Positions 45,773-56,954 of a stretch of DNA of 64,000 bases are shown here, one piece after another. Under the pieces are notes generated by a model. The model was not told the origin of the DNA, ran no database searches, and saw nothing but the letters and a program-made list of their open reading frames with translations. Source of the stretch: Steinernema hermaphroditum (taxonomy: Eukaryota > Nematoda > Chromadorea > Rhabditida > Steinernematidae); assembly GCA_030435675.1 (NCBI GenBank), contig CM059623.1, positions 3,684,012 through 3,748,011 on the forward strand. The letters are read 5' to 3'. Within the stretch, counting starts at the first letter, position 1, and each line of letters begins with the position of its first letter. Made by a program: the position numbers and the translations under genes.

Positions 45773-47639
45773 TTTGATTTTTCTTCTTCACACAACCGTT
45801 TTGAGAGTCACTCCCGTTTCCTCTTCGAGAAGTTCTGTGCACCAGAACGAAAAAAACCGACACGAAAAAACGTCGGAAAATTGGGACCCGGTTCATTCCT
45901 AGTACCAGTGATCCTAATCGAGTCAGAATCCGTTCGAAAGAACGAAATGGGTCCATTACGCAATGAACAGTTTGCAGAAAAGTAGAACATCTGTAAAGAG
46001 ACTAAAGCTACACAAGGGGCAAAAATTTGAGCGAAGATCTCGTTCTATAATACCGCAACACCCATTCATTGTGCATTCGTTATTACCATGTGCACATCGA
46101 AACATCAATGCCCGCACTGTCCTAACGATATGGCCCCTCTCATGCCATTATGGTCAACGGCAAAATGCTCCCTAGGGACCTCAGCGATTGCAATATTTCT
46201 ATCAGTTACGGATCTTTAGAAGATGTTCATCATCATCCTCATAGAGTCCTACAATAACTTTGCTCTGCAAAACAATAAACCCACATTTTTCGATATTATA
46301 AAGCCATATAAAGCCTGCTCTACAACTCTAGATAGTCAGCGAGGTTGGATCTTACGCTATACCTGCTCTAAGCTATATCCTCCTTCCCACTGTCATGTTA
46401 ATGTGCAAGCGGGAAATCGCCTGATGTTCGCACAGATTGCGTCGAAGCGTATAAATTTGATTATATGTAAGTCGTATATGCAATTCAATTTGGTCCATCG
46501 AGCTTTTGCAAGAGAAATCACCTAGTAAGAGATTCCAAAGAGTCATCTCCTAAGCACATCTCGAGGGCTTCAAAATACATATTCAAGTAATAATCCTGGA
46601 AATGGACTCAAAAACCTCTTTATGGCATATATATAAATATATTTATGGATCCTCTCAAGTTTTTCAAAGTTTATCTGATTTCAGTGTTTGTTAGCTAATA
46701 AATGTAACGGCCCCGAGAAAGGATCCATTTGCGTGCCCTAAGTTGACCCTAAATCTCTCGACCCTTCTCCTGAAGAATATTAACTGCATTAACTGCATTT
46801 CCAGGGCAATTTTCGAAGTTTATCTTATTATCCCCACTTATAGTTTGTGGACAGCAAAGAGAGTACATGTAAACTACAGAAGAAGGACTACACGGGAGAA
46901 TTCGATGATACCCAGTCGCTGATAAGTTTAAACGGCGACCAAGAGCAGGAAGTAGGATGCCAGAATGCGGGGCCCATAAATATCCCAAATGATGTACTTG
47001 CACATCCTTCTCTAGTCTTATCGATTAGAGCTCATCTTTCTTGGGCAAGTCCAAAACGGAAATGAAAACAGCTAGTGCTTGGATCCACCGTAGAGTGCAG
47101 GTCCTTGGAATCGCCTCATAGACCTGGTTGCTTCAATGCAAGGAAATATCAACAGGATCGAAATATGAAAAAGGCCAGAGGAAGCCAAGGATCAGAGGGC
47201 CGAAGGGGAAGTGCTTCCTTACGGTTGATCTGTTCCAAACTGACCCTTTCTCGGCTAAGGAGTCTAAGTACTACGCAGAATGATCTCTTGTACATACAGT
47301 GTAAGTCATTGATTCATCATTCATGAACCAACTTAATCCGGGTCGAAAAATGGATGGAATATAGAGATTTTTCCAGAACTGTGGCTGTCTATCGAGATCT
47401 TATCGATCGCCCATAACTACCCCTTCAGATGTTCGTATTCAAATCAGCTGGGAGATGAACATCTGAACTTTATTGGTCCATATGCAGACCTTGTTTTCCA
47501 CTGAACTTATCGATTAGGGCTCATCCCTCTTAGGCTTGAGAAGTGCTTGATAATCAACGAGAATGATCTCGATGTAAACACGGTGATAAGGTCAAAGTAC
47601 AACGATAAAAGGTCAAGACGACAACAAAGGAATTAAAAC

Positions 47640-47930
47640 GCTCTCGGCGGTCGCGAAACAAGACGACTAATTCGCGAGTATCACCACAAGCGGCGGAATC
47701 AATAATCACGTCAAGAGAGGCTGTTATCTGGTTTCTCGACGGTGCCGCCGCGGCAACACATTCTCCGTTTCGGGCGATAGAATTATCGCCGCCGCCGTCG
47801 CCGCGACTCTCGCGCCGACAACAAACGCCGCTCGTTCGGCCTCTCGTTGTCCAGGCCCTTAGTCCTCGGCCACCGCCTCGAGTTGAGTCATTTGGGCGGA
47901 AATCGCCCGCGCGCCGAGTGTCGGAATTAG
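47640..47930. other. CG-rich block in A/T-richer surroundings
   Basis: Dense in CGCCG, CGCGA and GCGGC words and ending near GGCGCGCGGG-type sequence, unlike its flanks. It may be a promoter, an unrecognised exon region or a foreign piece. No convincing protein is seen in any frame. Confidence 0.3.
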
Positions 47931-48459
47931 AGAATTTTTTGTTTTGTTGTTGTCGGCGGGGAGTGCCGACGGAGAGTCCAATAAAGGAGTGGTGGATAAA
48001 ATGGGGAAAAACAAGCATCGAGGGGCGTTAAGCGTGCATTAAAGGCAGCGGCACTTGTTCGAAAACATGTGAGAGAAGTGGTATTTGAAGTACAAGTACA
48101 AAACGTCTATTTATGGGGACTTCTTGGAATGAAAAGGTGTCACACAAACGGGTGACACTTTAGAAGTATCAAAGGGTAACTTTGACTGATAGGCGAAGGT
48201 TTAAACCTACGCCGATTTGGGTGAAATTTGACACGGTAACAGGACTTGGCAAGTGTAGTGACAGTACATAAAATAGCTGCTCGTAAACTATAAGTTGATT
48301 GGGATAAGGAGGAGGTATTTCTCCGGTATCGACGCGACATTTGGTTCGCACCGGTGAGTCCAAATTGGTCGCAAGCAGAGATGCCAACCGGAGCCGAGTG
48401 GGCGAACCGGCCAATGTGAGCAAGAGTTTGAGACGGATCTTGCTTGGATTCCAAAATTC

Positions 48460-49570
48460 CACTGACAAGGGAAGTACCCGAAGTGATAAACGCCGATTTG
48501 GCTGAAACTTTGTAGACTGGTAGAGCTATGCTCATGTAGTGCAGTGACGTATGCCGCACCGGCAGCATCTAATAAGAGAGGGTCTAAAAATAGGTTAAAA
48601 GATAGGGCCTAAGGGATATAGTGCTCTTGAAGCCCAACGAAATGCGGTGATTGTTTGGTGTAGTGGTTAATGTGCCGGACTACCAGCTCTTTTTTCGCCG
48701 GGTTCGATCCCCGTCGACGGCATAACTTTTTCCTTGGCCTTATTATCTACGCCAATCTCTTTAAACCCACTTAATCGTACGACAATAGCCACTTACGAGA
48801 GTCGCACTACGACCACACACAGTGTTGTGAAACTACATAGTGAAACACCAAATACCGTAGTGAAACTCGGTCGCAGCTTCCTTTTGCAATCGTCGTCTGG
48901 TCTTCTACCATCGATTTGCTTTGTGTATTCATGCTTAACCCGAATTTCTCCAACGTGTCAAGCTTTTAACTCATCGTTTCCCATTGGAAATGGCCACGGA
49001 AGAATTTACTTCCGAAGAATCGGATTTGGCACATAGTATAATCGGTAAGATATCAATTAAAATGTACTCAATTATCTTAACTTTTGAAGAGTTTCTGCGA
49101 AACTACGATTAAGTGTTATTTCACTTGGTTCTCCTCTTGTAATCCGCTTCTTAAAAAATGGCGATTGATTCTAGGCGATAGGAAGCTGCGACCGAAGTTT
49201 CACTACGGTATCACTGTGTGTGGTCGTAGTGCGACTCTCGTAAGTGGCTATTGTCGTACGATTAAGTGGGTTTAAAGACATTGGCGTAGATAATAAGGCC
49301 GAGGAAAAAGTTATGCCGTCGACGGGGGTCGAACCCGGCGAAAAAAAGGACTGGTAGTCCGACACGTTAACCATTACACCAAACGATCACCGCCTTCCAC
49401 TGGGTTTCAAGAGCACTATATCCCTATCTTTTAACCTATTTTTAGACCCTCTCTTATTAGATGCTGCCGGTGCGGCATACGTCACTGCACTACATGAGCA
49501 TAGCTCTACCAGTCTACAAAGTTTCAGCCAAATCGGCGTTTATCACTTCGGGTACTTCCCTTGTAAGTGT
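48460..49570. mobile_element. Large palindromic element 2, CACTGACAAGGG termini
   Basis: Arms of ~400 bp (about 48460-48885 and 49180-49570) are inverted copies. The left end starts CACTGACAAGGGAAGTACCC and the right end finishes GGGTACTTCCCTTGTAAGTG. Each arm holds a tRNA-like unit (left: TTGGTGTAGTGGTTAATGTG and GGGTTCGATCCCC, 48656-48722; right: its inverse, 49316-49385). No transposase frame is seen. The termini match the element at 14428-15655 while the arms differ, so these are two subfamilies. Confidence 0.8.
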
Positions 49571-49852
49571 CAAGATATGGATGTATCTAACTTTTTTCTT
49601 TCATTTAGTAATATGGCTTTATAAGCTGGATAAAGGTTGTAAAATTCATAAAGTCATAAATAAACATCTCTATAAATAATGACAGCCAAGGAAGAAAGTC
49701 GGATATGATGAAGGACAACGAAATTCTCTCTTCTCTTCCGGGCATAACCTTTGAATAGACAGTCTACAACTATGACCAACCTGAACACAGAAAATCAGGC
49801 GCTGAAAAATATGCCGCGTCGAGATAGACTGTGCAATGATGTTCAGACCGCA

Positions 49853-49857
<5 letters not shown>

Positions 49858-49884
<27 letters not shown>
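49858..49884. repeat. (CT)n microsatellite
   Basis: An uninterrupted CT dinucleotide run of ~13 units. Confidence 0.95.
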
Positions 49885-49887
<3 letters not shown>

Positions 49888-50436
49888 ATGGTTCCGCGAA
49901 TGATTTCTATAAACGCGGCTGCGCGCGAATTCGCGCCCTCCAGGTACTAAAAACCAAGTAGTCCATAGCCCTGCGGGCGGCACGATTGGTGCTCATGCAA
50001 AAGTCTGAAGTTAGGGCCAAAAAAATTTTAAAGTTTCAGGAAACTCGAACCGACATCTCTGCTGGTCACAAAATAGGCAAGAAAGTCACTGAACAACTGC
50101 AAAAAAACTCAAAGCCTGGCATCGCCAGAGACATAGTGGTTTATTATCAGTGACCAACAGCCTTTGCACAAACGTGTGCCTGACGTTCCGAGTAATGATT
50201 TTTATGTGAAATTGATGAATGCGATGTTTGATCTACGAGACGTCCGAGGGGGCCTAGGCGAGGGTTTCCCAAACCGGGGAACAAATGAGACGTTTGCGTC
50301 ACGACGTGTGACTCTATCCGAATGTTATTTTACATACAGGATTATGCGAAGAAGTATGTTGTGATGCAAAGATTCAGCCACGAAAATTGAGCCGTGGATT
50401 ACATCTCCAAGGCGATTCAATGTGCACGAAGAAGAT
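49885..50436. other. Nothing recognised
   Basis: A 66-codon frame (50164-50364) has no recognisable content. Confidence 0.4.
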
Positions 50437-50527
50437 AAAATGGAGCGCAGGATTTACGGAACAGATATGGCGGACATTGCTGTGCAGCGTGCTAATATCA
50501 GAAAATTTATCGCGGTAAATGTGTTGT
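50437..50527 (+). pseudogene. Duplicated fragment of the nucleoporin gene
   Basis: About 91 bases appear identical to 54557-54647: the end of nucleoporin exon 2 (MERRIYGTDMADIAVQRAN) plus 13 bases of the following intron. Because intron sequence is included this is a DNA-level copy, not a retrocopy. Neighbouring bases on both sides are unrelated. Confidence 0.85.
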
Positions 50528-50739
50528 CACCAAAACATCTCTCACTGGACTTCGTATAAAGGCGTTTGCCAGAACAGAGCAGGCGCAGTGATCATATTGC
50601 CATCGGGAGATGTTGAAAAAACGTTTTGAATCACGTTCATTGTGTTCTGGTCACTTTTCATGAGGTGCTCGCAGAAGTCGTGAAGGACAAAACCAGCAAG
50701 GAAGGCGGAGCATGACGAGCTGCAATCTAAAGGCTTGTT

Positions 50740-50915
50740 CATTCTCCTTCCGACGCGACGCGACACGACGCGACGGTCGGCTCACGAGTATGAACGGGTG
50801 TTCACTCTGCCTCCGACCCGATCCGACGCGACGCGATGCGACACGACTCGACGTCGGAGAGAGTATGAACACCTGTTCACTCTCGTGAGCCGACGGCCGA
50901 CGCGCCAAGTCGGAT
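50740..50915. repeat. CGACGCGACG-rich repeat
   Basis: Degenerate runs of CGACG/GCGAC alternate with GTTCA-CTCT blocks and their complements, related to the palindrome at 53125-53205. The open minus-strand frame here is a by-product of low complexity. Confidence 0.7.
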
Positions 50916-51028
50916 CGGCGTCCAGCTTCGGCCGCAACATATACTAGGGAAAATTCCGACCGTTCGCGGGGAGCGGTAGCAGTCGACGAGAGAGAAGCGG
51001 ATGCCCTCTCACTGGTCACGGCACTATT

Positions 51029-51140
51029 GCCCTGAAAGATCAATAATTACGGTACTTCGTTATTTTTCTTTTTTTTCTTTCAAAGGGGATTTTAAAAAAG
51101 AAAAATAATGAGCTACCGTAGTTATTGATATTTCAGGGGC
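51029..51140. repeat. CCCTGAAAG hairpin repeat, copy 2
   Basis: The left arm CCCTGAAAGATCAATAATTA and a right arm ending TTATTGATATTTCAGGGG are complementary, and the T-rich/A-rich inner parts also pair. TACGGTA lies in the left arm and TACCGTA in the right. Related to 24621-24694. Confidence 0.75.
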
Positions 51141-51636
51141 GCCGTATCGGAGATACTGCCGTTACCGTTATGGTCATTGTCCGGGACGGTAATATAGGCT
51201 TTGGTTTTATCTGTCGTCAGTAGTTTCGGTTCTGTTCGACCGACGCGTGCACCGGCGGTCTAGGGGTGTACCCGGTTCCGGTTTTTTTTTTGTTCCGGTG
51301 CATCCCTACTCTAGATGCCCTTAGGCCACCCTGTACCATTTCACTGTTTCGATGATCGTTTCTAATATTGGGAGCACTGGCGCAACAAGCAAAGTTTCTA
51401 GAGATAAGGTGAGCAATTTTAATCCCGGCTTGAACAAAACGCGCCCTGGAAAGCGCTAATCCTTTGAAAGCGGCGGGATTCGATGCATAGACTTGTTGAT
51501 GATAGATAAAAGACTGAAGGCACCAGGGACAGAAAAAAAAGCTAAAAAAAGAGCCAGTTAGACCAGTTAGCTAGGGGTTACACAGCGGTTTGCCTGACCT
51601 CGCTACTCTGGGCTGTTTATGCTCTTCATGCTGCAT

Positions 51637-52533
51637 TTAAAGGGACCCGGTCATGGATAAAAAAAGTTTTTTAAAACTTCTGAAAATGGTACTAGGACAT
51701 TTGCGCCACCGACATTTGCGCCACTGACTTTTGCGCCACCATCTAGGACACCAATACATTTTTAAAGCAACGTATAAATGTACGGTCAGTCCGATATTAC
51801 TGTGTTTCAAAGTCGGGCCAGTCTTGTCAGACGCAGGCTGTGTCTCAAATTTGTGCTTCCGATTTTTGAGCATTTCTGTAGCTTGTTGAAATTGCAACTG
51901 CACGCAGGAGTCATGTATGCGACTTTCTCAAACGATCTGTGCGCGACTTGCATTTCAGCAGGATATGATTAAACTTAAAAACCGCAAAAATGTAAAAAAA
52001 AATGTAATGTAAAAATGTAAAAAAAAACAGAGCCTGTGTCTCACAAGTATGGTCCGGCCTTTAGGTTTATATCCATGATTTCGAGTTTATCTTCTCGTAT
52101 CAAATTCTTAATCTTGAACTTAAATATCTCGGCATATTCCTAATCCAGGCCTAGGTCTAGGACGTAAGGAAAGAGGAGGACTCGATTCGCTTGCTGGAAC
52201 CTCAGTGACATGCGCCTAGAAATCTGAACACAACATGTTTGCATGCTTTACAATTTGTGTACCCCTGTTTTTGAGGTCGCTGAGCACGGTGGTGAAGTCA
52301 GTTTTCCAAAAATCCCAGTAGTTTCCAAGAAACAGCCAAAATAGACAAAAAAAAAACGTCGTGCAAACTTTGCCTTCCAGACCAAGGGAGAGTTCGCCAT
52401 TTGTTCCGAAAACCTTTGATTCCCTTCTTTTATTCGATTCCACCACTGTGCTCAGCGACCCCGAAAACAGGGGTACGCAAATTTTCAGAAGTTTTAAAAA
52501 AACTTTTTTTATCCATGACCGGGTCCCTTTAAT
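51637..52533. mobile_element. Foldback element, AAAGGGACCCGGTCATGG termini
   Basis: The left end AAAGGGACCCGGTCATGG, followed by an A-run and AAAACTTCTGAAAAT, is mirrored at 52480-52533. An inner block (GTACCCCTGTTTTTGAGGTC, ~52258) is an inverted copy of part of the right arm (~52448-52475). Three TTTGCGCCACC units lie at 51700-51740. There is no transposase. A partial copy is at 57496-57690. Confidence 0.75.
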
Positions 52534-53659
52534 GACGACCTAGCGTCGTTCGCAGCCTGGTGGCGACGTAAATGATACAGTTACAAGGTGTAACCACTCT
52601 TTCCTCCAGCCCACTCAAGAAGGTTTGACAGTGTACAACTGCAAAGTGTTTGGGTTTTCGTGGTGGGACCAGGTGTAGCCCACCGATGATCGATTAAATT
52701 GGTATAAATCATGCTATTGTGGTGATTCCCAGCTTTACCGAACATGCGAATTTTCCAAATTATGACCTCTTGTCAGTGGGCCGAACCTACGACATTTCCA
52801 AATTTTGGCCCGACCGAACCTGAGAACCTTCCTAGAGCAAGTCACAATTGACAACCGTGACAAAATAGGGACCAAATCCATTTGAACATACGACATTCCC
52901 TAGACATGGTCATAACCTCACCGATGACCACCGTCGCCAGGCTCAAAATTTGCTTCGGGTTGAAAATAGGTGTTTGTGCATCTTGGGAAAGCCGTAGACA
53001 TCGAAAGAATCAGAAAAAATGGAGACCTCGCAAAAGGCGTCGGCCGACAAGAAGTGGTCGATTTGATATTTTGGGCCATAAGGCAAAATCGCGTCGGCCG
53101 ACGGTCGGTCGGCCGACGCGACGTGTTCATTCTCCCTCCGACGCGACGCGACGTCGGCCGACGTCGGCTCACGTCGCGTCGCGTCGCGTCGGAGGGAGAA
53201 TGAACAAGGCTTAAGGTGAGCCGAACCTTGATGTCTACAGACCTCTACTAGTGTGCCAAATTTCAACCAAATCGGCGAGGTCATGTTTAAAACTTTCATT
53301 CTTAGCTTTATTTAGCACTAATACCCTATTTTCTGTTAGTCCTGTACGAAATTTAGCACACAGGTTCCTGCAACGATTGTCTTGATCGCTTCTCATTTTA
53401 TGACTCTGCAGCACCACGCAAAAATTTGAAATCGGAATTGCAAATACCCTTTTAGTGGTATCGCCGAGAGCGATTCCAAACCGACCTAAAGGGGCGTTTT
53501 GTACGAACATCCGATATATCTAGTTACTCGAATGATTGGGTCCCGCCACGATCCTTGCAGACGACCGTAGCGGGTGGGCTGCGCACCGCTGCGATTAAGC
53601 CGTTTAGGCTTTTGTTTCATCTTCTCATCTTTTTTCATCTTCTCATCGGCAATTCCTCT
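52534..53659. other. Repeat-rich, no supported exon
   Basis: It contains the perfect palindrome at 53125-53205 and a block AAATTTCAACCAAATCGGCG (~53252) similar to parts of the palindromic element at 48.2-49.5 kb. Missing upstream exons of the nucleoporin gene could hide here, but I could not identify them. Confidence 0.4.
53125..53205. repeat. Perfect 29-bp-arm palindrome
   Basis: Bases 53125-53153 (GTTCATTCTCCCTCCGACGC...) are the exact reverse complement of 53177-53205, with a 23-base centre that is itself rich in GGCCGACG/CGTCGGC. Confidence 0.9.
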
Positions 53660-53669
53660 GGTAATTCGG

Positions 53670-53888
53670 ATGTTCCCTATCCATAATTGGCAGATGGCAA
53701 GTCTTGTATCTATTATTACTGATGCTGACGTTTCTGTTTTGCAGGTTCTGTGCTCCTGCTCGGGAGAAGTGGTTGTTGTGGGAAAAATGCCAAACACGAC
53801 CTCATGGAAGTGTTGGTCCCTCGAACAACGCTTTGACGTTCCCACCGCAGTAAATCAGAGTCCCACTTGCGGCATCGGCTTAGCAATG
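53670..53888 (+). CDS. Possible upstream exons of the nucleoporin gene (tail of beta-propeller)
   Basis: Two segments joined over a ~40-nt intron (GTATCT...TTTTGCAG) read NWQMASL then VLCSCSGEVVVVGKMPN...WKCWSLEQRFDVPTAV...CGIGLAM. The pattern of a strand ending in V-V-G-K, then W-x-x-W-x-L and a P-x-G-x-A end, resembles the last blade of the NUP214 N-terminal propeller. The rest of the propeller was not found. Tentative. Confidence 0.35.
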
Positions 53889-54100
53889 TGTTGTATTATG
53901 AACTAGTGATGTATCAATTGGTTTGAATGTCTGTGTCTCGCCGCGAATGTCTAACGACTGTATACGCCTGCATGATGCGTGCTATCGCCTATCACGCTTT
54001 AGGCTACTGTTGTCACCTTTTCATATCTGTTATGCTGTCACTTTGTTGGTGTTACGTGCCGTGTTTTTATGTTTGATTATAAAAGGTTTATTTACCCAAG

Positions 54101-56954
54101 TTTGAGGTCTCCCGAACAAGGGTACAAATGCAGGAGCTGCAGGAGTTGCTTTCAAAGAACCTATCGTTTATCGAAGCCACTGGACGTAACTTGGAGGAAT
54201 GTCGTGCGGTCAGCGATAAGGCAAGAGAAGCCCACGATAATTACGATAGAGGTAGGCGAAGAATTTTTAGAATCTATCTCACACTCTCGTAATTAAGATC
54301 GTGTCATGCTCGCTTTCGATAATCTGGACGATATGGAGGATTACCAATTTTCACTACAAAGAGCTACTAGTGCTTTGATAAAAACCTTGCGCGACGCACA
54401 CGCGCAACGGAACGTGGAATGCGCATTGTCTGCCAAGAACAATCCCAGTAAACTGGATGAAACCTGGAACACTCAGCCAACGTCGTTTTTCGTAAAGAAA
54501 GAGAAGATGAATGATAACAACAGCAAGAGCACAGAGCGGCAAGAACATATCGGTAAAATGGAGCGCAGGATTTACGGAACAGATATGGCGGACATTGCTG
54601 TGCAGCGTGCTAATATCAGAAAATTTATCGCGGTAAATGTGTTGTATCATTGCCTTCTTTCATAGTCTTCTTTAGACATTGGAGGATGAAACGATCAGAG
54701 TTCACCAGCCAATCGTACCCGCTGTACCAAACACGATTGTACCAACGCCAAGCCCAGTTGTACCCGCATCTGTACCAACCGTTGTACCAAGCACGAATAT
54801 AGGTGCTCTGTTTAAGGCGGTGGCAACCAGCAACGAGTCCAAAGAAGTGGTTAAGCCGGTGGTTGTTGATTCGCACGTATGTTCGCATCATTGTTGGCAT
54901 AATCTGACTGCGATATTTAGCCAAAACCTCTCCCTGTCTCAGCAATCACGGCGGCCGTTGCTACTACCAGCTCAACAGTAGCACCGTCGATCTTTGGTAC
55001 ATCGCCCACGGCTACCGTAGTGACGTCTGTTACCAGCACTGCAACAGCTACACCTTCGAGCTTTACCTTTAAACCCGCCCAAACGACCGCGGGAACCACG
55101 GCTTCTAGCGTTTCCTTCACGCCACAGCAGCCAGCGACTGAAGTAAAACCGGTGTTTGGCGAATTTGGGACTCAAAAGAGCTCTTCGCTCTTTGGAGGTT
55201 CTTCCGCCGCAGGAGCCCCTTCCGCAACGTCAGCATCCACCGTCGCTAAGCCGGTGGTTGTAGATTCGCACGTATGTTCGCATCATTGTTGGCATAATCT
55301 GACTGCGATATTTAGCCAAAACCTCTCCCTGTCTCAGCAATCACGGCGGCCGTTGCTACTACCAGCTCAACAGTAGCACCGTCGATCTTTGGTACATCGC
55401 CCACGGCTACCGTAGTGACGTCTGTTACCAGCACTGCAACAGCTACACCTTCGAGCTTTACCTTTAAACCCGCCCAAACGACCGCGGGAACCACGGCTTC
55501 TAGCGTTTCCTTCACGCCACAGCAGCCAGCGACTGAAGTAAAACCGGTGTTTGGCGAATTTGGGACTCAAAAGAGCTCTTCGCTCTTTGGAGGTTCTTCC
55601 GCCGCAGGAGCCCCTTCCGCAACGTCAGCATCCACCGTCGCTAAGCCGGTGGTTGTAGATTCGCACGTATGTTCGCATCATTGTTGGCATAATCTGACTG
55701 CGATATTTAGCCAAAACCTCTCCCTGTCTCAGCAACCACGGCGGCCGTTGCTACTACCAGCTCAACAGCAGCACCGTCGATCTTTGGTACACCGCCCACG
55801 GCTACCGTAGTGACGTCTGTTACCAGCACTGCAACAGCTACACCTTCGAGCTTTACCTTTAAACCCGCCCAAACGACCGCGGGAACCACGGCTTCTAGCT
55901 TTTCCTTCACACCACAGCAGCCAGCGACTGAAGCAAAACCGGTGTTTGGCGAATGTGGGACTCAAAAGAGCTCTTCGCTCTTTGGAGGTTCTTCCGCCGC
56001 AGGAGCCCCTTCCGCAACGTCAGCATCCACTGTCGCCTTCTCGTTCTCCAAGCCAGTAGAAAGTAAGCCGTCTGTTTTCGGAAAACCCGCAGAGAGTGCA
56101 CCTGTAAATGTCGTCTCTAGGTACGAGTTCTATCCTTTTAAAGCTGCGATGTACTGTTTCTCTGTTTAGCACGGATGAAGGTATGATGGAGGACGACAGT
56201 CCCGCAGATTTTGCATCCGGTGCGAAATCTGGATCTCTTTTCTCCAGTAGCGGATTTCTAAGGTAGGAAATTATTCCGAGCTTGTGCTATTTTGATGTCA
56301 TTTCAGTGGACTGGGCAGCGCGGCGCCTAAGGGCGAAGTCAAGAACGTATTCGGCGGAGCAATCAACAAGCCGGGGACTGTAGCGAACGCAAGTAGCTGG
56401 CTATTCGCGAAGTCTGGATCATCGCCTCAACACTCACAGCAGACGGTCCAGCCTTCGTCGTTCTCTTTCAAGTCGTCCAACGCAGGAACAAGTTCGACCT
56501 TTGGTACACTTCCATTAGAGTTTCTACAACTGACCGTTCGATTTAGGAAAAGCGGCGTTTGGTGGGGGAGCTTCACCATTCTCTGGAGGATCGTCATTTG
56601 GAACGGCGTCGTTTGGCGGAAAGCCGGCATTCGGAGCCTCTGTGGCCCCTGCTACGGACGCTGGATTCGCGTCGTAGGTCCAATCTTTCCCTTCACCTAC
56701 AATGCTTCCATTTCTGTAGATTCGCTTCGGCCGGTAGTGGAGGAGGATTCGCTAAGTTCGCCCAGCAAGGTAGCAACGGATTCGGTGCTGCTCCCACTGG
56801 TAGCACCTTTGGAGGCAGCAGCATGGCCTTCACACCCTCATCGACCTTCGGAGGCGGAAACACCTCATCTTTTTCGAATCAGTAAGTTTTGCGAGCATTT
56901 AAATCAGTATTAAGCATTTTGTTTAGAGGATCGTCGTTTACGAGCTGGCGCTGA
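54101..56954 (+). CDS. npp-14: NUP214/NPP-14-like nucleoporin, coiled-coil and FG region
   Basis: Exons 54101-54251, 54298-54632, 54676-54858, 54921-55253, 55316-55648, 55711-56120, 56170-56262, 56307-56503, 56547-56673, 56720-56881 and 56927-56954 stay open and in phase for ~783 codons. The first two exons encode a coiled coil (MQELQELLSKNLSFIEATG; ALIKTLRDAHAQR). The remainder is Ser/Thr/Ala-rich with FG motifs (SIFG, SSLFGG, FGGGASPF, STFGGG) and ends SSFTSWR. This order (coiled coil, then FG) is that of NUP214, a cytoplasmic-face pore protein for mRNA export and NES cargo. The N-terminal propeller is mostly missing, so the start is unknown; other FG nucleoporins are possible. A 395-bp exon-intron unit is triplicated (54859-56037). 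Confidence 0.75.
54859..56037 (+). repeat. Three tandem 395-bp exon-plus-intron units
   Basis: Each unit is a 62-nt intron (GTGGTTGT...GCGATATTTAG) plus a 333-nt exon portion. Units 1 and 2 are almost identical; unit 3 differs at about ten scattered bases. Each exon is a multiple of three, so every copy adds 111 codons in frame. Confidence 0.95.

Larger units (their letters stand above)
43735..48459. other. Long gene-poor stretch
   Basis: I see no exon chain I can support in these 4.7 kb. It contains a diverged repeat (44400-44690), a tRNA-like element (45690-45772), A/T-rich DNA around 46.6 kb and a CG-rich block (47640-47930). A block GGGAAAAACAAGCATC-GAGGGG-GTTAA at ~48003 recurs near 58195. 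Confidence 0.5.

Noticed and set aside
47554..48018. 154-codon minus-strand open frame
   Set aside because: It is low-complexity Arg/Gly/Ser sequence caused by CG-rich DNA, with no recognisable domain or splice context.
48656..48722. A tRNA-Glu-like gene in the palindrome arm
   Set aside because: The D-arm and T-arm look good, but no 7-bp acceptor stem pairs and the anticodon stem is poor. It also exists as an inverted copy in the other arm.
52943..53299. 118-codon minus-strand frame and overlapping plus frames
   Set aside because: They run through the CGACGCGACG palindrome; the open frames on both strands come from the repeat composition.
54857..55377. A cysteine/histidine-rich zinc-finger-like peptide (DSHVCSHHCWHN) repeated three times
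   Set aside because: It is the translation of the 62-nt intron in each tandem unit. The frame stops soon after, while the spliced frame is FG-type and open.
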